Below, one piece after another: positions 44,801-52,016 of a stretch of DNA of 64,000 nt; positions within the stretch are counted from its first letter, which is position 1; each line of letters opens with the position of its first letter. Position numbers and translations under genes: made by a program. The notes under the pieces were generated by a model, which did no database searches, was not told the origin of the DNA, and saw only the letters and a program-made list of their open reading frames with translations. Source of the DNA: Aquibaculum arenosum (lineage in GTDB: Bacteria; Pseudomonadota; Alphaproteobacteria; Kiloniellales; DSM-21159). The stretch spans positions 1 to 64,000 of the forward strand of contig NZ_JARHUD010000007.1 of assembly GCF_029222965.1 (NCBI RefSeq). The letters run 5' to 3'.

Positions 44801-45344
44801 GGAGGCGGTCGCCGAGGCGCGCGCCCGCTCGGAAGGCGGTGGCGATGCGGCCAAGGCCGCCGCGGCCGCGGAGGCCACTTGGACACCCACGATCAATCTG
44901 GGCACGGCGGTGTTGATCCCGGACAGCTATGTGGCCGACCTGCATCTGCGTTTAGGCCTTTATCGCCGCCTGTCGACACTGGTGGATCGGGCGGAGATCG
45001 ATGCCTTCGCCGCCGAGCTGATCGACCGCTTCGGGCCCTTGCCGGATGAGGTTGAGAACCTCCTGCAAGTTATTGCCGTAAAACGTCTTTGCCGGGATGC
45101 AGGTGTTGAGCGGGTGGACGCTGGGCCCAAGGGGGCAGTGCTGACCTTCCGAGAGGAAGCCATTGCTGACCCCGGACCGCTGGTGCAGTTCATCCAGCGC
45201 CAGAAGGGCAAGGTTCAGCTACGCCCCGACGGCAAGCTGGTCTATCGCCGTGAATGGGACAGTGCGAAAGCCAGAATGCGTGGCGTGCGCCAGTTGATGG
45301 ATCAGTTGGCGCAGCTCTCTAACAAGGCGAAGCAGGCAGCCTGA
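41841..45344 (+). CDS. mfd: Transcription-repair coupling factor Mfd
   Basis: A 1167-residue SF2 translocase that removes stalled RNA polymerase and recruits UvrA. It starts at GTG 41841, 7 bp after sdhE. The N-terminal UvrB-homology module contains LEILTFPAWDCLPYDRVSPH and RGGIFDLFPPGSEEPLRLDF. The polymerase-interacting domain begins about GDHVVHVDHGIGRYEGL. The RecG-like motor has LVCGDVGFGKTEVALRAAFV (Walker A), LLIVDEEQHFGV, TATPIPRTLQLAMSG and YQLRGRVGRAKQRGYAYL. The C-terminal TRCF domain is complete (LRLGLYRRLSTLVDRAEIDA). Normal length. Confidence 0.96.
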   Translation: MFLKELLSSPGGRRVANAPEGLDALLLAEAADGPGLQVHVCRDDARMAQLQEALAFFAPGLEILTFPAWDCLPYDRVSPHRDIVARRLATLARLRDGDFAGLVLTTVNALLQRVPPRGHFEGRALVAAAGDRLEPESLTAFLAQNGYQRVGTVGEPGEYALRGGIFDLFPPGSEEPLRLDFFGDELESLRRFDPLTQLSTGPAERLSLLPVSEAVLDEESIARFRTGYRAAFGAVQGDDPLYASVSEGRPHPGMEHWLPLFHEGLETLFDYVGDAPVTLDHQAEAVRDTRLEQIADFHQARVQLARADMAEGSAYNALPPERLYLSKGEWEAQLSARAHAEFTPFDLPEEAKGHADAGGRRAPDFAAERATSEGKAFEAVCAWIEGERKAGRWVLLAAYSDGARDRLGGLLGEHGLEGLSTVSNWAEAQAQPVGSVALVTLALEHGFTHDGLSLLTESDVLGERIARATRKRRRSDNFLTEVSSLEEGDHVVHVDHGIGRYEGLETLDVGGAAHDCLRVVYHGNDKLYVPVENIEVLSRYGSQDGVVDLDRLGQGNWQARKAKVKERIQEAAEQLMRVAAERALKQAEEITPQEGLYEEFAARFPYPETEDQLRAIADVMEDLASGKPMDRLVCGDVGFGKTEVALRAAFVVAMTGKQVAVVVPTTLLARQHYASFRERFAGLPLRIGQLSRLTSSKEAATTRDELAKGQLDVVIGTHALLSQSVKFSDLGLLIVDEEQHFGVKQKERLKALRADVHVLTLTATPIPRTLQLAMSGVKEMSLIATPPVDRLAVRTFVLPYDPVIVREAILREHFRGGQVFYVAPRLEDLAALEERLRKLVPEVKIAVAHGKLSASALEAVMAGFVERRFDVLLSTNIVESGLDIPTANTLIIHRADMFGLSQLYQLRGRVGRAKQRGYAYLTLPQGRILTPAAQKRLDVMQTLDSLGAGFTLASHDMDIRGAGNLLGEEQSGHVKEVGIELYQQLLEEAVAEARARSEGGGDAAKAAAAAEATWTPTINLGTAVLIPDSYVADLHLRLGLYRRLSTLVDRAEIDAFAAELIDRFGPLPDEVENLLQVIAVKRLCRDAGVERVDAGPKGAVLTFREEAIADPGPLVQFIQRQKGKVQLRPDGKLVYRREWDSAKARMRGVRQLMDQLAQLSNKAKQAA

Positions 45345-45353
45345 AGCCTTCGG

Positions 45354-46340
45354 TTATGCCTCGATGGCCGCGCCCAGGCCGCGTGCTTGCGCGCGGCAGT
45401 GGGCGAAGAGCGCAATGGCTGTATCCTGCACGCCGGTGCCGGTCAGATCGCAGAAGGTGATTTCTTCGTCTGAGCAGCGGCCCTCGGCCTTGCCGACGAG
45501 GATGTCGCCCAGCTCGACGGCCTGTGTCTCCTCCACCAGCCCGGCTTCCAGGGCGTAGTGCAACTCGCCCAGCCGGGCACACTGCGAAACGCGGTCCACC
45601 ACAAGCCGCTCGGCGCGGGCCAGGGCCTGCGGGTCGACCTCGTTTTTGCCCTCGGCGTCGGAGCCCATGGCGGTCACATGCTGACCTGGCCGAAGCCATT
45701 CGGCTTGCAGGATGGGGCTGCGCGCCGGCGTTGTGGTCACGAGTATGTCGGCCTCGGCGCAAACCGCGCTGCCCTCGGCACAGGCCTCAACCGGGATGCC
45801 CAGGCTCGCTGCCATCTCCTGCGCGCAAGCCGCGGCCTTCTCCGGATCGCGGCCCCAGATGAGAGCCCGCTCGATGGGGCGAACGAGCGCCAGCGCGCGC
45901 AACTGGAGCCGCGCCTGCAGACCCGTTCCGAAGATGCCGGCCACCTTGGCATCGCGGCGGGCCAGGGTGTCGGCGGCAATGGCGCCGGCCAGGGCCGTGC
46001 GCACGTCCGTCAGGTAGCCATTGTCGAGCAGCACCGCCTCCACACGCCCGGTGTGCGCGGAGATCAGTGTCATCATGCCGGAGAGGGAGGGCAGGCCCAG
46101 CTTGTGATTGTCGAAGAAGCCGGTGGAAACCTTGAGCGCGAAGGAGTCGAGGCCGGGCACGTAAGCGGTCTTGACGTCCATCTCGCCGTTCGCGTCTTCC
46201 ACGTCCAGGCGCAGGATCGGCGGCAATACTGCTCGGCCTTCGCCGAGTCCGCGAAAGCCGGATGCCACCGTTTCCATGGCCTCCCGGTCGATATCGACAC
46301 AGGAACGCAGCTCGCCTTCCGTCAGGATCCTGATGGTCAT
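45354..46340 (-). CDS. Ornithine cyclodeaminase/mu-crystallin family protein (EutC-like)
   Basis: A 328-residue NAD(P)-dependent enzyme. The family blocks are VKTAYVPGLDSFALKVSTGF, LDNGYLTDVRTALAGAIAAD and the dinucleotide-binding AGIFGTGLQARLQLRAL. Its C-terminal third has ITFCDLTGTGVQDTAIALFA. Members deaminate ornithine to proline or act on alanine, diaminopropionate or ketimines; the branch called EutC occurs in ectoine degradation operons. The ATG at 46340 follows GGGAGGCAGG. It is third in a minus-strand group after semialdehyde dehydrogenase and class III aminotransferase genes, with a strong hairpin between it and the aminotransferase. Confidence 0.85.
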   Translation of the reverse strand: MTIRILTEGELRSCVDIDREAMETVASGFRGLGEGRAVLPPILRLDVEDANGEMDVKTAYVPGLDSFALKVSTGFFDNHKLGLPSLSGMMTLISAHTGRVEAVLLDNGYLTDVRTALAGAIAADTLARRDAKVAGIFGTGLQARLQLRALALVRPIERALIWGRDPEKAAACAQEMAASLGIPVEACAEGSAVCAEADILVTTTPARSPILQAEWLRPGQHVTAMGSDAEGKNEVDPQALARAERLVVDRVSQCARLGELHYALEAGLVEETQAVELGDILVGKAEGRCSDEEITFCDLTGTGVQDTAIALFAHCRAQARGLGAAIEA

Positions 46341-46356
46341 TTCCTGCCTCCCAAGG

Positions 46357-46390
46357 CTTCACCCCGCCAACATACTGCGGCGGGGTGAAG
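46357..46390 (-). terminator. 12-bp hairpin between aminotransferase and cyclodeaminase genes
   Basis: CTTCACCCCGCC and GGCGGGGTGAAG are perfect 12-bp arms around a 10-nt loop, filling most of the 74-bp gap. There is no T tract after it on the minus strand, so it may be a processing or stability element that lowers cyclodeaminase expression relative to the upstream genes, or a terminator with the cyclodeaminase expressed separately. Confidence 0.5.
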
Positions 46391-46414
46391 GGCCTCTAGC
46401 TTATGCAGCGTGCG

Positions 46415-47833
46415 TCAGGCCTTGGCTTGCCACTGGCCGTCGCGCACCAGCTCGTCGGTGACCTTATCGACCGCGCGTCGTGCCCGGGCAACCATCTCGT
46501 CGACCTCGGCCGGCGTGATCACCAGCGGCGGTGCGAAGCCGAGAATGTCGCCGTGCGGCATGGCGCGGGCGATGAGACCCTCCGCCAGCGCGGCACCGGA
46601 AACCCGCGCACCGACCTTGAGCGCGCCGTCGAAACGCTCCTTCTTCTCCCGGTCGGCGACGAACTCCACGGCACCCAGCAGGCCGACACCGCGCACCTCA
46701 CCGACCAGCGGGTGGTCGGCAAAGGCTTCCTTGAGCTTCTGCTGGAAGTGCGCGCCGGTGCGCGCGGCATTGCCGGGCAGGTCTTCCTTCTCGACGATGT
46801 CGAGCGTCGCCATGGCCGCGGCGGCCCCCAGCGGATGCCCCGAATAGGTGTAGCCATGGGAGAAGGCGCCGAGGCTGTCTGCGGCTGTTTCCATCACTTC
46901 GTAGACCCGGCGGGAGATGATGGAGCCGGAGAGCGGCACATAGGCGCTGGTCAGGCCCTTGGCGATGGTGATCAGGTCCGGCTCGATGCCGTACTTGTCG
47001 CAGCCGAAGCCGGCGCCGGTGCGGCCGAAACCACAGACCACCTCGTCGGCGATCAGCAGCACGTCGTATTTCTTCAGCACCGCCTGAATGGCCTGCCAGT
47101 AGCCCTCGGGCGGCGGGATGATGCCGCCGGTGCCCAGCACCGGCTCGCCGATGAAGGCGCCCACGGTCTCGGGCCCTTCGGCCAGGATCAGTTCCTCCAA
47201 CTCACGGGCCCGACGGGCGACGAACTCTGCTTCGCTCTCACCCTCGTTCGCGCCCCAGTAATAATGCGGTACACCGGTGTGGCGGATCGGCCCCGTCGGC
47301 AGGTCAAAGGCGTTGTGATAGAAGCTGAGACCCGTCAGTCCGCCGGAGATGACGGAGCAGCCGTGATAGCCGCGGTCCCGGCTGATGATCTTCTTCTTGG
47401 CCGGCTGGCCCTTGAGGTTGTGGTAGTACCAGACCAGCTTGACGTTGGTCTCATTCGCGTCCGAGCCTGAGAGGCCATAGAAGACCTTGCTCATGTCGCC
47501 CGGGGCCATGGAAACCAGCCGGTCGGAGAGGCGAATCAGCGGCTCTGAGGAGTGGCCGGCATAGCTGTGGTAGTAGGCCAGCTTGTGAGCCTGCTCGGCG
47601 ATGGCGTCGGCCACTTCCGTGCGGCCGTAGCCGATGTTGACGCAGTAGAGACCGGCGAAGCCGTCCAGCAGCTCCGTGCCCTTGCTGTCCTTGATGAAGA
47701 CGCCCTTACCGCTTTCGACGATGCGGGGATCGCCCAGCTTGCCGCTGGCATGGTCGCGCAGCACGGTGAAGGGATGGAGCACGGAACGGCGATCCATCTC
47801 CTCCAGGCTGATGTTGCGGGCTGATTCGTTCAT
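46415..47833 (-). CDS. Class III PLP-dependent aminotransferase (omega-amino acid/diamine type)
   Basis: A 472-residue enzyme. The ATG at 47833 follows AAGGAG by eight bases; a GTG at 47842 is the alternative. Family blocks: HPFTVLRDHASGKLGDPRIV, GLYCVNIGYGRTEVADAIAE, SGSDANETNVKLVWYY, LIADEVVCGFGRTG (PLP-binding Asp), and the Schiff-base lysine in LITIAKGLTSAYVPLSG. These match the putrescine/GABA/beta-alanine:pyruvate and diaminobutyrate transaminase group. It lies between a semialdehyde dehydrogenase gene (upstream, 24 bp) and a cyclodeaminase gene, so its aldehyde product is presumably oxidised by that dehydrogenase. The precise amine is unassigned. Confidence 0.9.
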   Translation of the reverse strand: MNESARNISLEEMDRRSVLHPFTVLRDHASGKLGDPRIVESGKGVFIKDSKGTELLDGFAGLYCVNIGYGRTEVADAIAEQAHKLAYYHSYAGHSSEPLIRLSDRLVSMAPGDMSKVFYGLSGSDANETNVKLVWYYHNLKGQPAKKKIISRDRGYHGCSVISGGLTGLSFYHNAFDLPTGPIRHTGVPHYYWGANEGESEAEFVARRARELEELILAEGPETVGAFIGEPVLGTGGIIPPPEGYWQAIQAVLKKYDVLLIADEVVCGFGRTGAGFGCDKYGIEPDLITIAKGLTSAYVPLSGSIISRRVYEVMETAADSLGAFSHGYTYSGHPLGAAAAMATLDIVEKEDLPGNAARTGAHFQQKLKEAFADHPLVGEVRGVGLLGAVEFVADREKKERFDGALKVGARVSGAALAEGLIARAMPHGDILGFAPPLVITPAEVDEMVARARRAVDKVTDELVRDGQWQAKA

Positions 47834-47857
47834 GACAGTCACTCCTTTACGGTGTCC

Positions 47858-49354
47858 TCAGGCGCCAAGGCCGCCGAGGCAGAGGTATTTGATTTCGCTG
47901 TAGTCATCGAGGCCGTGGCGCGAGCCTTCGCGGCCCAGGCCCGACTGCTTCATGCCGCCGAAGGGGATGGACGCGCCCGTGAACTTGGGCGTGTTGGCGC
48001 CGACCATGCCGTACTGCAGGCCATCGGCCACGCGGCACACCCGCCCCACATCGCGGCTATAGACGTAGGACGCCAGGCCGTAGATCGTGTCGTTGGCCCG
48101 GGCGATGGCTTCCGCCTCCTCGTGGAAGCGCAGCACGGGCGCTACGGGGCCGAAGGTCTCCTCACGGAAGATGGCCATGGACTCGGTGACGTCCGCGAGC
48201 AGGGTCGGCTCGAAGTAGGTGCCGCCGAGCCGGTGGCGGCGGCCGCCCATCAGCAGACGCGCCCCCTTCTCCACGGCATCGGCCACATGGGCTTCGCACT
48301 TTGCCACCGCGGCCTCGTTCATCAGGGGGCCGATGTCGATGCCCTCTTCAAATCCCGGACCCACCTTTAAGGAGGCCACTGCGGCGGCATAGCGCTCCAC
48401 GAAGGCGTCGTAGATGCTGTCCTGGACGAAGAGACGGTTTACCGCCAGGCAGTCCTGCCCGCTGGTGGCGAACTTGGCGCCAAGCGCGCCCTGAACCGCC
48501 GTATCCAGGTCTGCATCCTCGAAAACCAGGAAGGGCGCGTGGCCGCCCAGTTCCAGCGACAGCTTCTTGATGCTGTCGGCCGAGCCGGCAAAGAGTTTGC
48601 GCCCGACTTCGGTCGAACCGGTGAAGGAAAGCGCCCGCACCTTGGGCGATTCCAGCAAAACGCCGCCAATGGCCCGGGCTGAACCCGTGAGCACCTGGAA
48701 GACGCCGCCCGGTAAGCCCGCCTCTTCGGCCAGGACCGCCAGAGCCAGGGCCGAGTAGGGGGTTTCGGTTGCCGGACGCACGATCATGGGACAACCGGCC
48801 GCCAGCGCCGCGCCCGCCTTCCGCGTGATCATGGCCGAGGGGAAGTTCCAGGGCGTAATCGCCGCGGTCACCCCGATGGGTTCCCGGGTCACGATCATCT
48901 TGCTGCCGGGCAGGTGGGAAGGAATCGTCTCGCCGTACATCCGCTTGGCCTCCTCCCCGAACCACTCGAGGAAGGAGGCGGCATAGTCGATCTCACCACG
49001 CGATTCCGCTATGGGTTTGCCCTGCTCCAGGGTCATGAGCCGTGCAAGTTCCTCGCGGTTTTCAGCCATGAGATCGGCCCAGCGGCGCAGGATCGCTGCG
49101 CGGTCCTTGGCCAGGTGTGCGCGCCAGGCCGGCCAGGCAGCGGCGGCCGCTTCGATGGCGCGCTTGGTTTCGGCGGTGCCCATATCGGGGATCGTGCCAA
49201 GCAACGAGCCATCGGCGGGATTGGTGACCTCGATGCGGCCATCACCGTCAGCGCCAGTCCAACGCCCTTCCAGCCAGGCGTCTTCCCGCAGCAACGCGGG
49301 GCGCTGCTGACCGTCGATGCCAAGCCCCTGGGTTTGGTGTGCATTCAACGCCAT
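47858..49354 (-). CDS. NAD(P)-dependent succinate-semialdehyde dehydrogenase-like aldehyde dehydrogenase
   Basis: A 498-residue ALDH beginning at ATG 49354 with GGAGAGGA upstream. Blocks of the GabD group: PADGSLLGTIPDMGTAETKR, TPWNFPSAMITRKAGAALAA, FTGSTEVGRKLFAGSADSIK, catalytic Glu in LSLELGGHAPFLVFEDAD, and the nucleophilic Cys in SGQDCLAVNRLFV. The C-terminal IPFGGMKQSGLGREGSRHGL is standard. It oxidises succinate semialdehyde or a close analogue such as aspartate semialdehyde (as DoeC does in ectoine breakdown). First gene of the minus-strand group. Confidence 0.9.
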   Translation of the reverse strand: MALNAHQTQGLGIDGQQRPALLREDAWLEGRWTGADGDGRIEVTNPADGSLLGTIPDMGTAETKRAIEAAAAAWPAWRAHLAKDRAAILRRWADLMAENREELARLMTLEQGKPIAESRGEIDYAASFLEWFGEEAKRMYGETIPSHLPGSKMIVTREPIGVTAAITPWNFPSAMITRKAGAALAAGCPMIVRPATETPYSALALAVLAEEAGLPGGVFQVLTGSARAIGGVLLESPKVRALSFTGSTEVGRKLFAGSADSIKKLSLELGGHAPFLVFEDADLDTAVQGALGAKFATSGQDCLAVNRLFVQDSIYDAFVERYAAAVASLKVGPGFEEGIDIGPLMNEAAVAKCEAHVADAVEKGARLLMGGRRHRLGGTYFEPTLLADVTESMAIFREETFGPVAPVLRFHEEAEAIARANDTIYGLASYVYSRDVGRVCRVADGLQYGMVGANTPKFTGASIPFGGMKQSGLGREGSRHGLDDYSEIKYLCLGGLGA

Positions 49355-49506
49355 GGTGTCCTCTCCTCCAGCGATCGCCTCGTGCAGCGCAAGTTAGCCT
49401 GCGAGGCGCCGGTAGTGCTGTTGATCGAATGCGGCTATGGCGAAGCAAATGCGTCAAACATTCAGAGTAACCGAAGATTCTGCGGCTTGCTCCGACGTCT
49501 CTGCGA

Positions 49507-50379
49507 TTACAGGAGGGAGTCGGGGGAGTTGGCTGCGCCGTCGAGCCCAGTGGCCGGCGCAGGCTGATGGCGCCAGGCGGCTTGCACGGCGCTGCCGACG
49601 GCGAGGAGCTTGTCGCGACCGAGTTCGCTGACCAAACCGAAACTGCGGCCCTGCTGATGCCAGAAGAGCAGAGTCATGGCACCTTCCTGCAGCAGCGAGA
49701 AGCGGGGGTTTCCGCGTTCGCGCGTCGGTCCGAAGTAGAGCGAGACCCGGGCGCGCTCGGGGGTCTCGTAGATCAGTTCCATGGCCCCCGCCTGTCGGCC
49801 TGGTAGCAGGCGTGCTGCAATCAGTTCCAGCCCTTCGCTGCGCAGATCGGGCGCGCGACCACGGGAATCGGGAATGGCGTTGACGGCCGAGGAGGGGGCG
49901 ATGCTCGGAAGATCCTGGGAACGCAGGTGCAAGGGCTGTGCCGGACCTTCGTTCCAGTCCTTGAAGGCGCCGAGCAGCGAAAGGGAGGGCTCTTCTTGAA
50001 AGAATGCGATGTCCTGCAGTTCATCGTGTTCTTCCCAAACCTGGAAGACCAGGCCCCCCAGCAACATGGCGAGGAGGAAGCCCGCCGCCTGCAGTGGTCC
50101 GTGCCGCCTCGGCTTGGAGGCACGCGTGTCAGCGATCGCCTGCGTCAGCGCCTCGATGTTGGGCGGCGGTGGGGGGAGGTGTCGGGCGGAAAAGCTGCTG
50201 TGCAGCAGGCGATTTTGCGTTTGATAGGCTTCCACCTCTTCGGCCGCCTTTGGGTCGGTGGCGAGGGCGCTTTCCACTTCTGCCCGTTCGCGCGGCGGCA
50301 GTTGCCCATCCACATAGGCCAGAATCTGCGCTTCACCGATGAGCGGCCCGCCAGGCAGGAGACGAAAGCGCTCTTTCAT
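49507..50379 (-). CDS. Anti-sigma factor-like membrane protein
   Basis: A 290-residue protein whose ATG (50379) overlaps the sigma-factor stop by 4 bp, with GGAGAG upstream. The N-terminal ~90 residues form an anti-sigma-like helical domain (QILAYVDGQLPPRERAEVES, DPKAAEEVEAYQTQNRLL). One transmembrane helix (LQAAGFLLAMLLGGLVFQVW, residues ~108-128) follows a Pro-rich stretch. The remainder is periplasmic with IAARLLPGRQAGAMELIYET and FGLVSELGRDKLLAVG. I see no HxxxCxxC zinc signature in the anti-sigma domain. It should hold the ECF factor inactive at the membrane until an envelope signal acts. Confidence 0.8.
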   Translation of the reverse strand: MKERFRLLPGGPLIGEAQILAYVDGQLPPRERAEVESALATDPKAAEEVEAYQTQNRLLHSSFSARHLPPPPPNIEALTQAIADTRASKPRRHGPLQAAGFLLAMLLGGLVFQVWEEHDELQDIAFFQEEPSLSLLGAFKDWNEGPAQPLHLRSQDLPSIAPSSAVNAIPDSRGRAPDLRSEGLELIAARLLPGRQAGAMELIYETPERARVSLYFGPTRERGNPRFSLLQEGAMTLLFWHQQGRSFGLVSELGRDKLLAVGSAVQAAWRHQPAPATGLDGAANSPDSLL

Positions 50380-50882
50380 TGCGCTCTCCGCTGGTGAGTC
50401 CTTTTGCCGTCCAGCGCGTGTCGCAAAGCCACCCGCGCCCGGCTCAAGCGCGACATGACGGTGCCAATGGGAACGGAGAGCAGGGCTGCGGCTTCCTTGT
50501 AGGAAAAACCCTCGAGACCGATTAGCAGCAGAACCTCGCGCTGCTCTCGTGGGAGCGCCTGAAGCGCTTGGGCCATGGCGTGCCATTCTGCGCGAGCCGG
50601 CTGGTTGGCGGCCAGCGGAAGCTGCAAGTCCAGGTCTTCCAGGGACAGGTGTGCAAAGGCTCCGGAGGGACGCGCACGCTGCTCCATCCAGGTATTGTGT
50701 GCCACTGAGTAGAGATACCCGTGTAGGTTGTTCACCTTTGCACCCTTGCGCAATACAGCCAGTACCCGCTGAAGACTCTCCTGAACCAAATCGTCCGCGT
50801 CGGTGGCGCTGCCAGTTAGAGCGAGGGCATAGCGCCTCAGGCCGCGCACCTCTTCTATGAGTCGCTCTGCAGGATCGCCCAA
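50376..50882 (-). CDS. ECF-type RNA polymerase sigma factor
   Basis: A 168-residue sigma-70 family protein of ECF size. I start it at TTG 50882, six bases after AGGAGG (50894-50889); the open frame extends to 51281 but the extension is Pro/Arg-rich and not sigma-like. Region 2 is RGLRRYALALTGSATDADDL with LHGYLYSVAHNTWMEQRARP. Region 4 is LQALPREQREVLLLIGLEGF, then SYKEAAALLSVPIGTVMSRL and SRARVALRHAL. Both core-binding and -35-recognition regions are complete. It forms an overlapping pair with the anti-sigma gene downstream. A 31-bp dyad lies 63 bp upstream of the start. Confidence 0.85.
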   Translation of the reverse strand: MGDPAERLIEEVRGLRRYALALTGSATDADDLVQESLQRVLAVLRKGAKVNNLHGYLYSVAHNTWMEQRARPSGAFAHLSLEDLDLQLPLAANQPARAEWHAMAQALQALPREQREVLLLIGLEGFSYKEAAALLSVPIGTVMSRLSRARVALRHALDGKRTHQRRAQ

Positions 50883-50944
50883 AACCACCCTCCTGTCGCT
50901 TGCACGCCGGGGAGTATCCCGCTGATTCGGTGGCCAGGGGTCTG

Positions 50945-50975
50945 CTCGAAAGGATCGACGCCGCGTTCTTTCGAG
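50945..50975. promoter_or_regulatory. 8-bp dyad upstream of ECF sigma gene
   Basis: CTCGAAAG and CTTTCGAG are perfect inverted arms separated by 15 bp, in the 252-bp gap between the sigma gene and the divergent alanine-rich gene. The size fits a dimeric-regulator operator or two half-sites. I found no GGAAC-type ECF promoter in this gap on either strand. Confidence 0.45.
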
Positions 50976-51134
50976 TGGGTGGTCTTCTGGAATAGGCGAG
51001 GGTTCACCACGCTCTATGAAGCAGCGGCGCACGGTGAGAACAGAGCCATGCGGCTTTGTGATGTGCGGCAGGCACAGTCGGGTCAGGGCGGTGCAGCGTG
51101 ATCCTTCCGGTAAGGTCGAAGGCAAGGGGGAGTG

Positions 51135-51773
51135 ATGCTTGGAATCGGCTGCAGGACCCGGTGCCTTCGCGTCGCGCGCCGCATGGGAGTGTTGGTCGCA
51201 GGCGGCATCGCTTGCCTGGTCGTGGACCCTGACCGTGGCGCCGCCATCGGGCCCGGGAACCTGGCGCCTGCTGTTGTGCAATCAGCCGAACTCTATGCGA
51301 CCCCAATCGGCGGGAGCCTGAGCCTGTCCAATGCTCGAAGCATCGCGGCGGGTCGGCTGAGCCCGGATACCAGCGCCTCCGAAACCGTGCCCGAGCGCGG
51401 TGCTTCCCCGGCCTTGGGTCGCACAGTGGCACCCGATGGCGCGGCAGAGGCGATCCCCGAAGCAAGCCAGGCGCGGGCCATGGCAACGGCTGCCGCCGAG
51501 GCGGCCGTAGAGGCGGGCATCGCCAACGATCCGGCAACCGCAGCGCTGGCGGCGGCACGGGCAGAGAATGCTGCGGAAGCGGCCGCCTGGGCTGCGGGGG
51601 CTGCAGAGGATCGGGCGCGCCTCCTGGGGACTTCCGAGGCTCAGGCCGCTGCGCGAGCGGCAGCCGAAGCGGCTGCGCGGGCGCGCCTTAACGCCCAAAC
51701 GGCTGCCGAAGCGGTGGCTCGCCTGCGACAAGAGCGTCGGCCAGCACATCCGGACTCGCTCTGGCTCGACTGA
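51135..51773 (+). CDS. Alanine-rich putative exported protein, function unknown
   Basis: A 212-residue protein divergent from the ECF sigma gene. GGGGGAG lies a few bases before ATG 51135 (a GTG at 51132 is also possible). The N-terminus RVARRMGVLVAGGIACLVV looks like a weak signal or anchor. Residues ~110-200 are extremely Ala/Glu/Arg-rich with heptad-like spacing (ARAMATAAAEAAVEAG, RAENAAEAAAWAAGAAEDRA), predicting long helices or coiled coil. I recognise no family. In a GC-rich genome such composition can also come from a spurious frame, so existence is only moderately supported by the ribosome-binding site and genomic slot. Confidence 0.5.
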   Translation: MLGIGCRTRCLRVARRMGVLVAGGIACLVVDPDRGAAIGPGNLAPAVVQSAELYATPIGGSLSLSNARSIAAGRLSPDTSASETVPERGASPALGRTVAPDGAAEAIPEASQARAMATAAAEAAVEAGIANDPATAALAAARAENAAEAAAWAAGAAEDRARLLGTSEAQAAARAAAEAAARARLNAQTAAEAVARLRQERRPAHPDSLWLD

Positions 51774-51815
51774 TTCGGAATGTTGGTCGCGACTATCGGT
51801 TTGACAGCCACGACG

Positions 51816-52004
51816 TCAACGCTTGCTGCGCATCCAGAGGAAAAAGCCGATCAAGATACCGGCACCGATGAGGATGAAGGCCAGAGGGCCGAGATAGCGC
51901 AGATCGTGGCCCAGATCGAGGTCGCGGCTGAAATCCAGCACCAGTGCCGCCGTGCCGACGATGAAGATCAGGCCGGCGGCCAAGGCGAGCAGCGGGCCGC
52001 GCAT
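51816..52004 (-). CDS. Small two-helix membrane protein downstream of purC
   Basis: A 62-residue protein with two hydrophobic helices, LLALAAGLIFIVGTAALVLD and LGPLAFILIGAGILIGFFLW, separated by a short charged loop (FSRDLDLGHDLRY) and ending in MRSKR, so the C-terminus is likely cytoplasmic. It begins 12 bp after the purC stop on the same strand and is probably co-transcribed. No family recognised. The strong amphipathic layout and the operon position support a real gene. Confidence 0.65.
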   Translation of the reverse strand: MRGPLLALAAGLIFIVGTAALVLDFSRDLDLGHDLRYLGPLAFILIGAGILIGFFLWMRSKR

Positions 52005-52016
52005 GTTGGCGTCCGC

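Noticed and set aside
44820-44880. Ala/Glu/Lys-rich insert in Mfd as a possible frameshift
   Set aside because: The frame continues into the complete C-terminal TRCF domain; it is simply a low-complexity linker.
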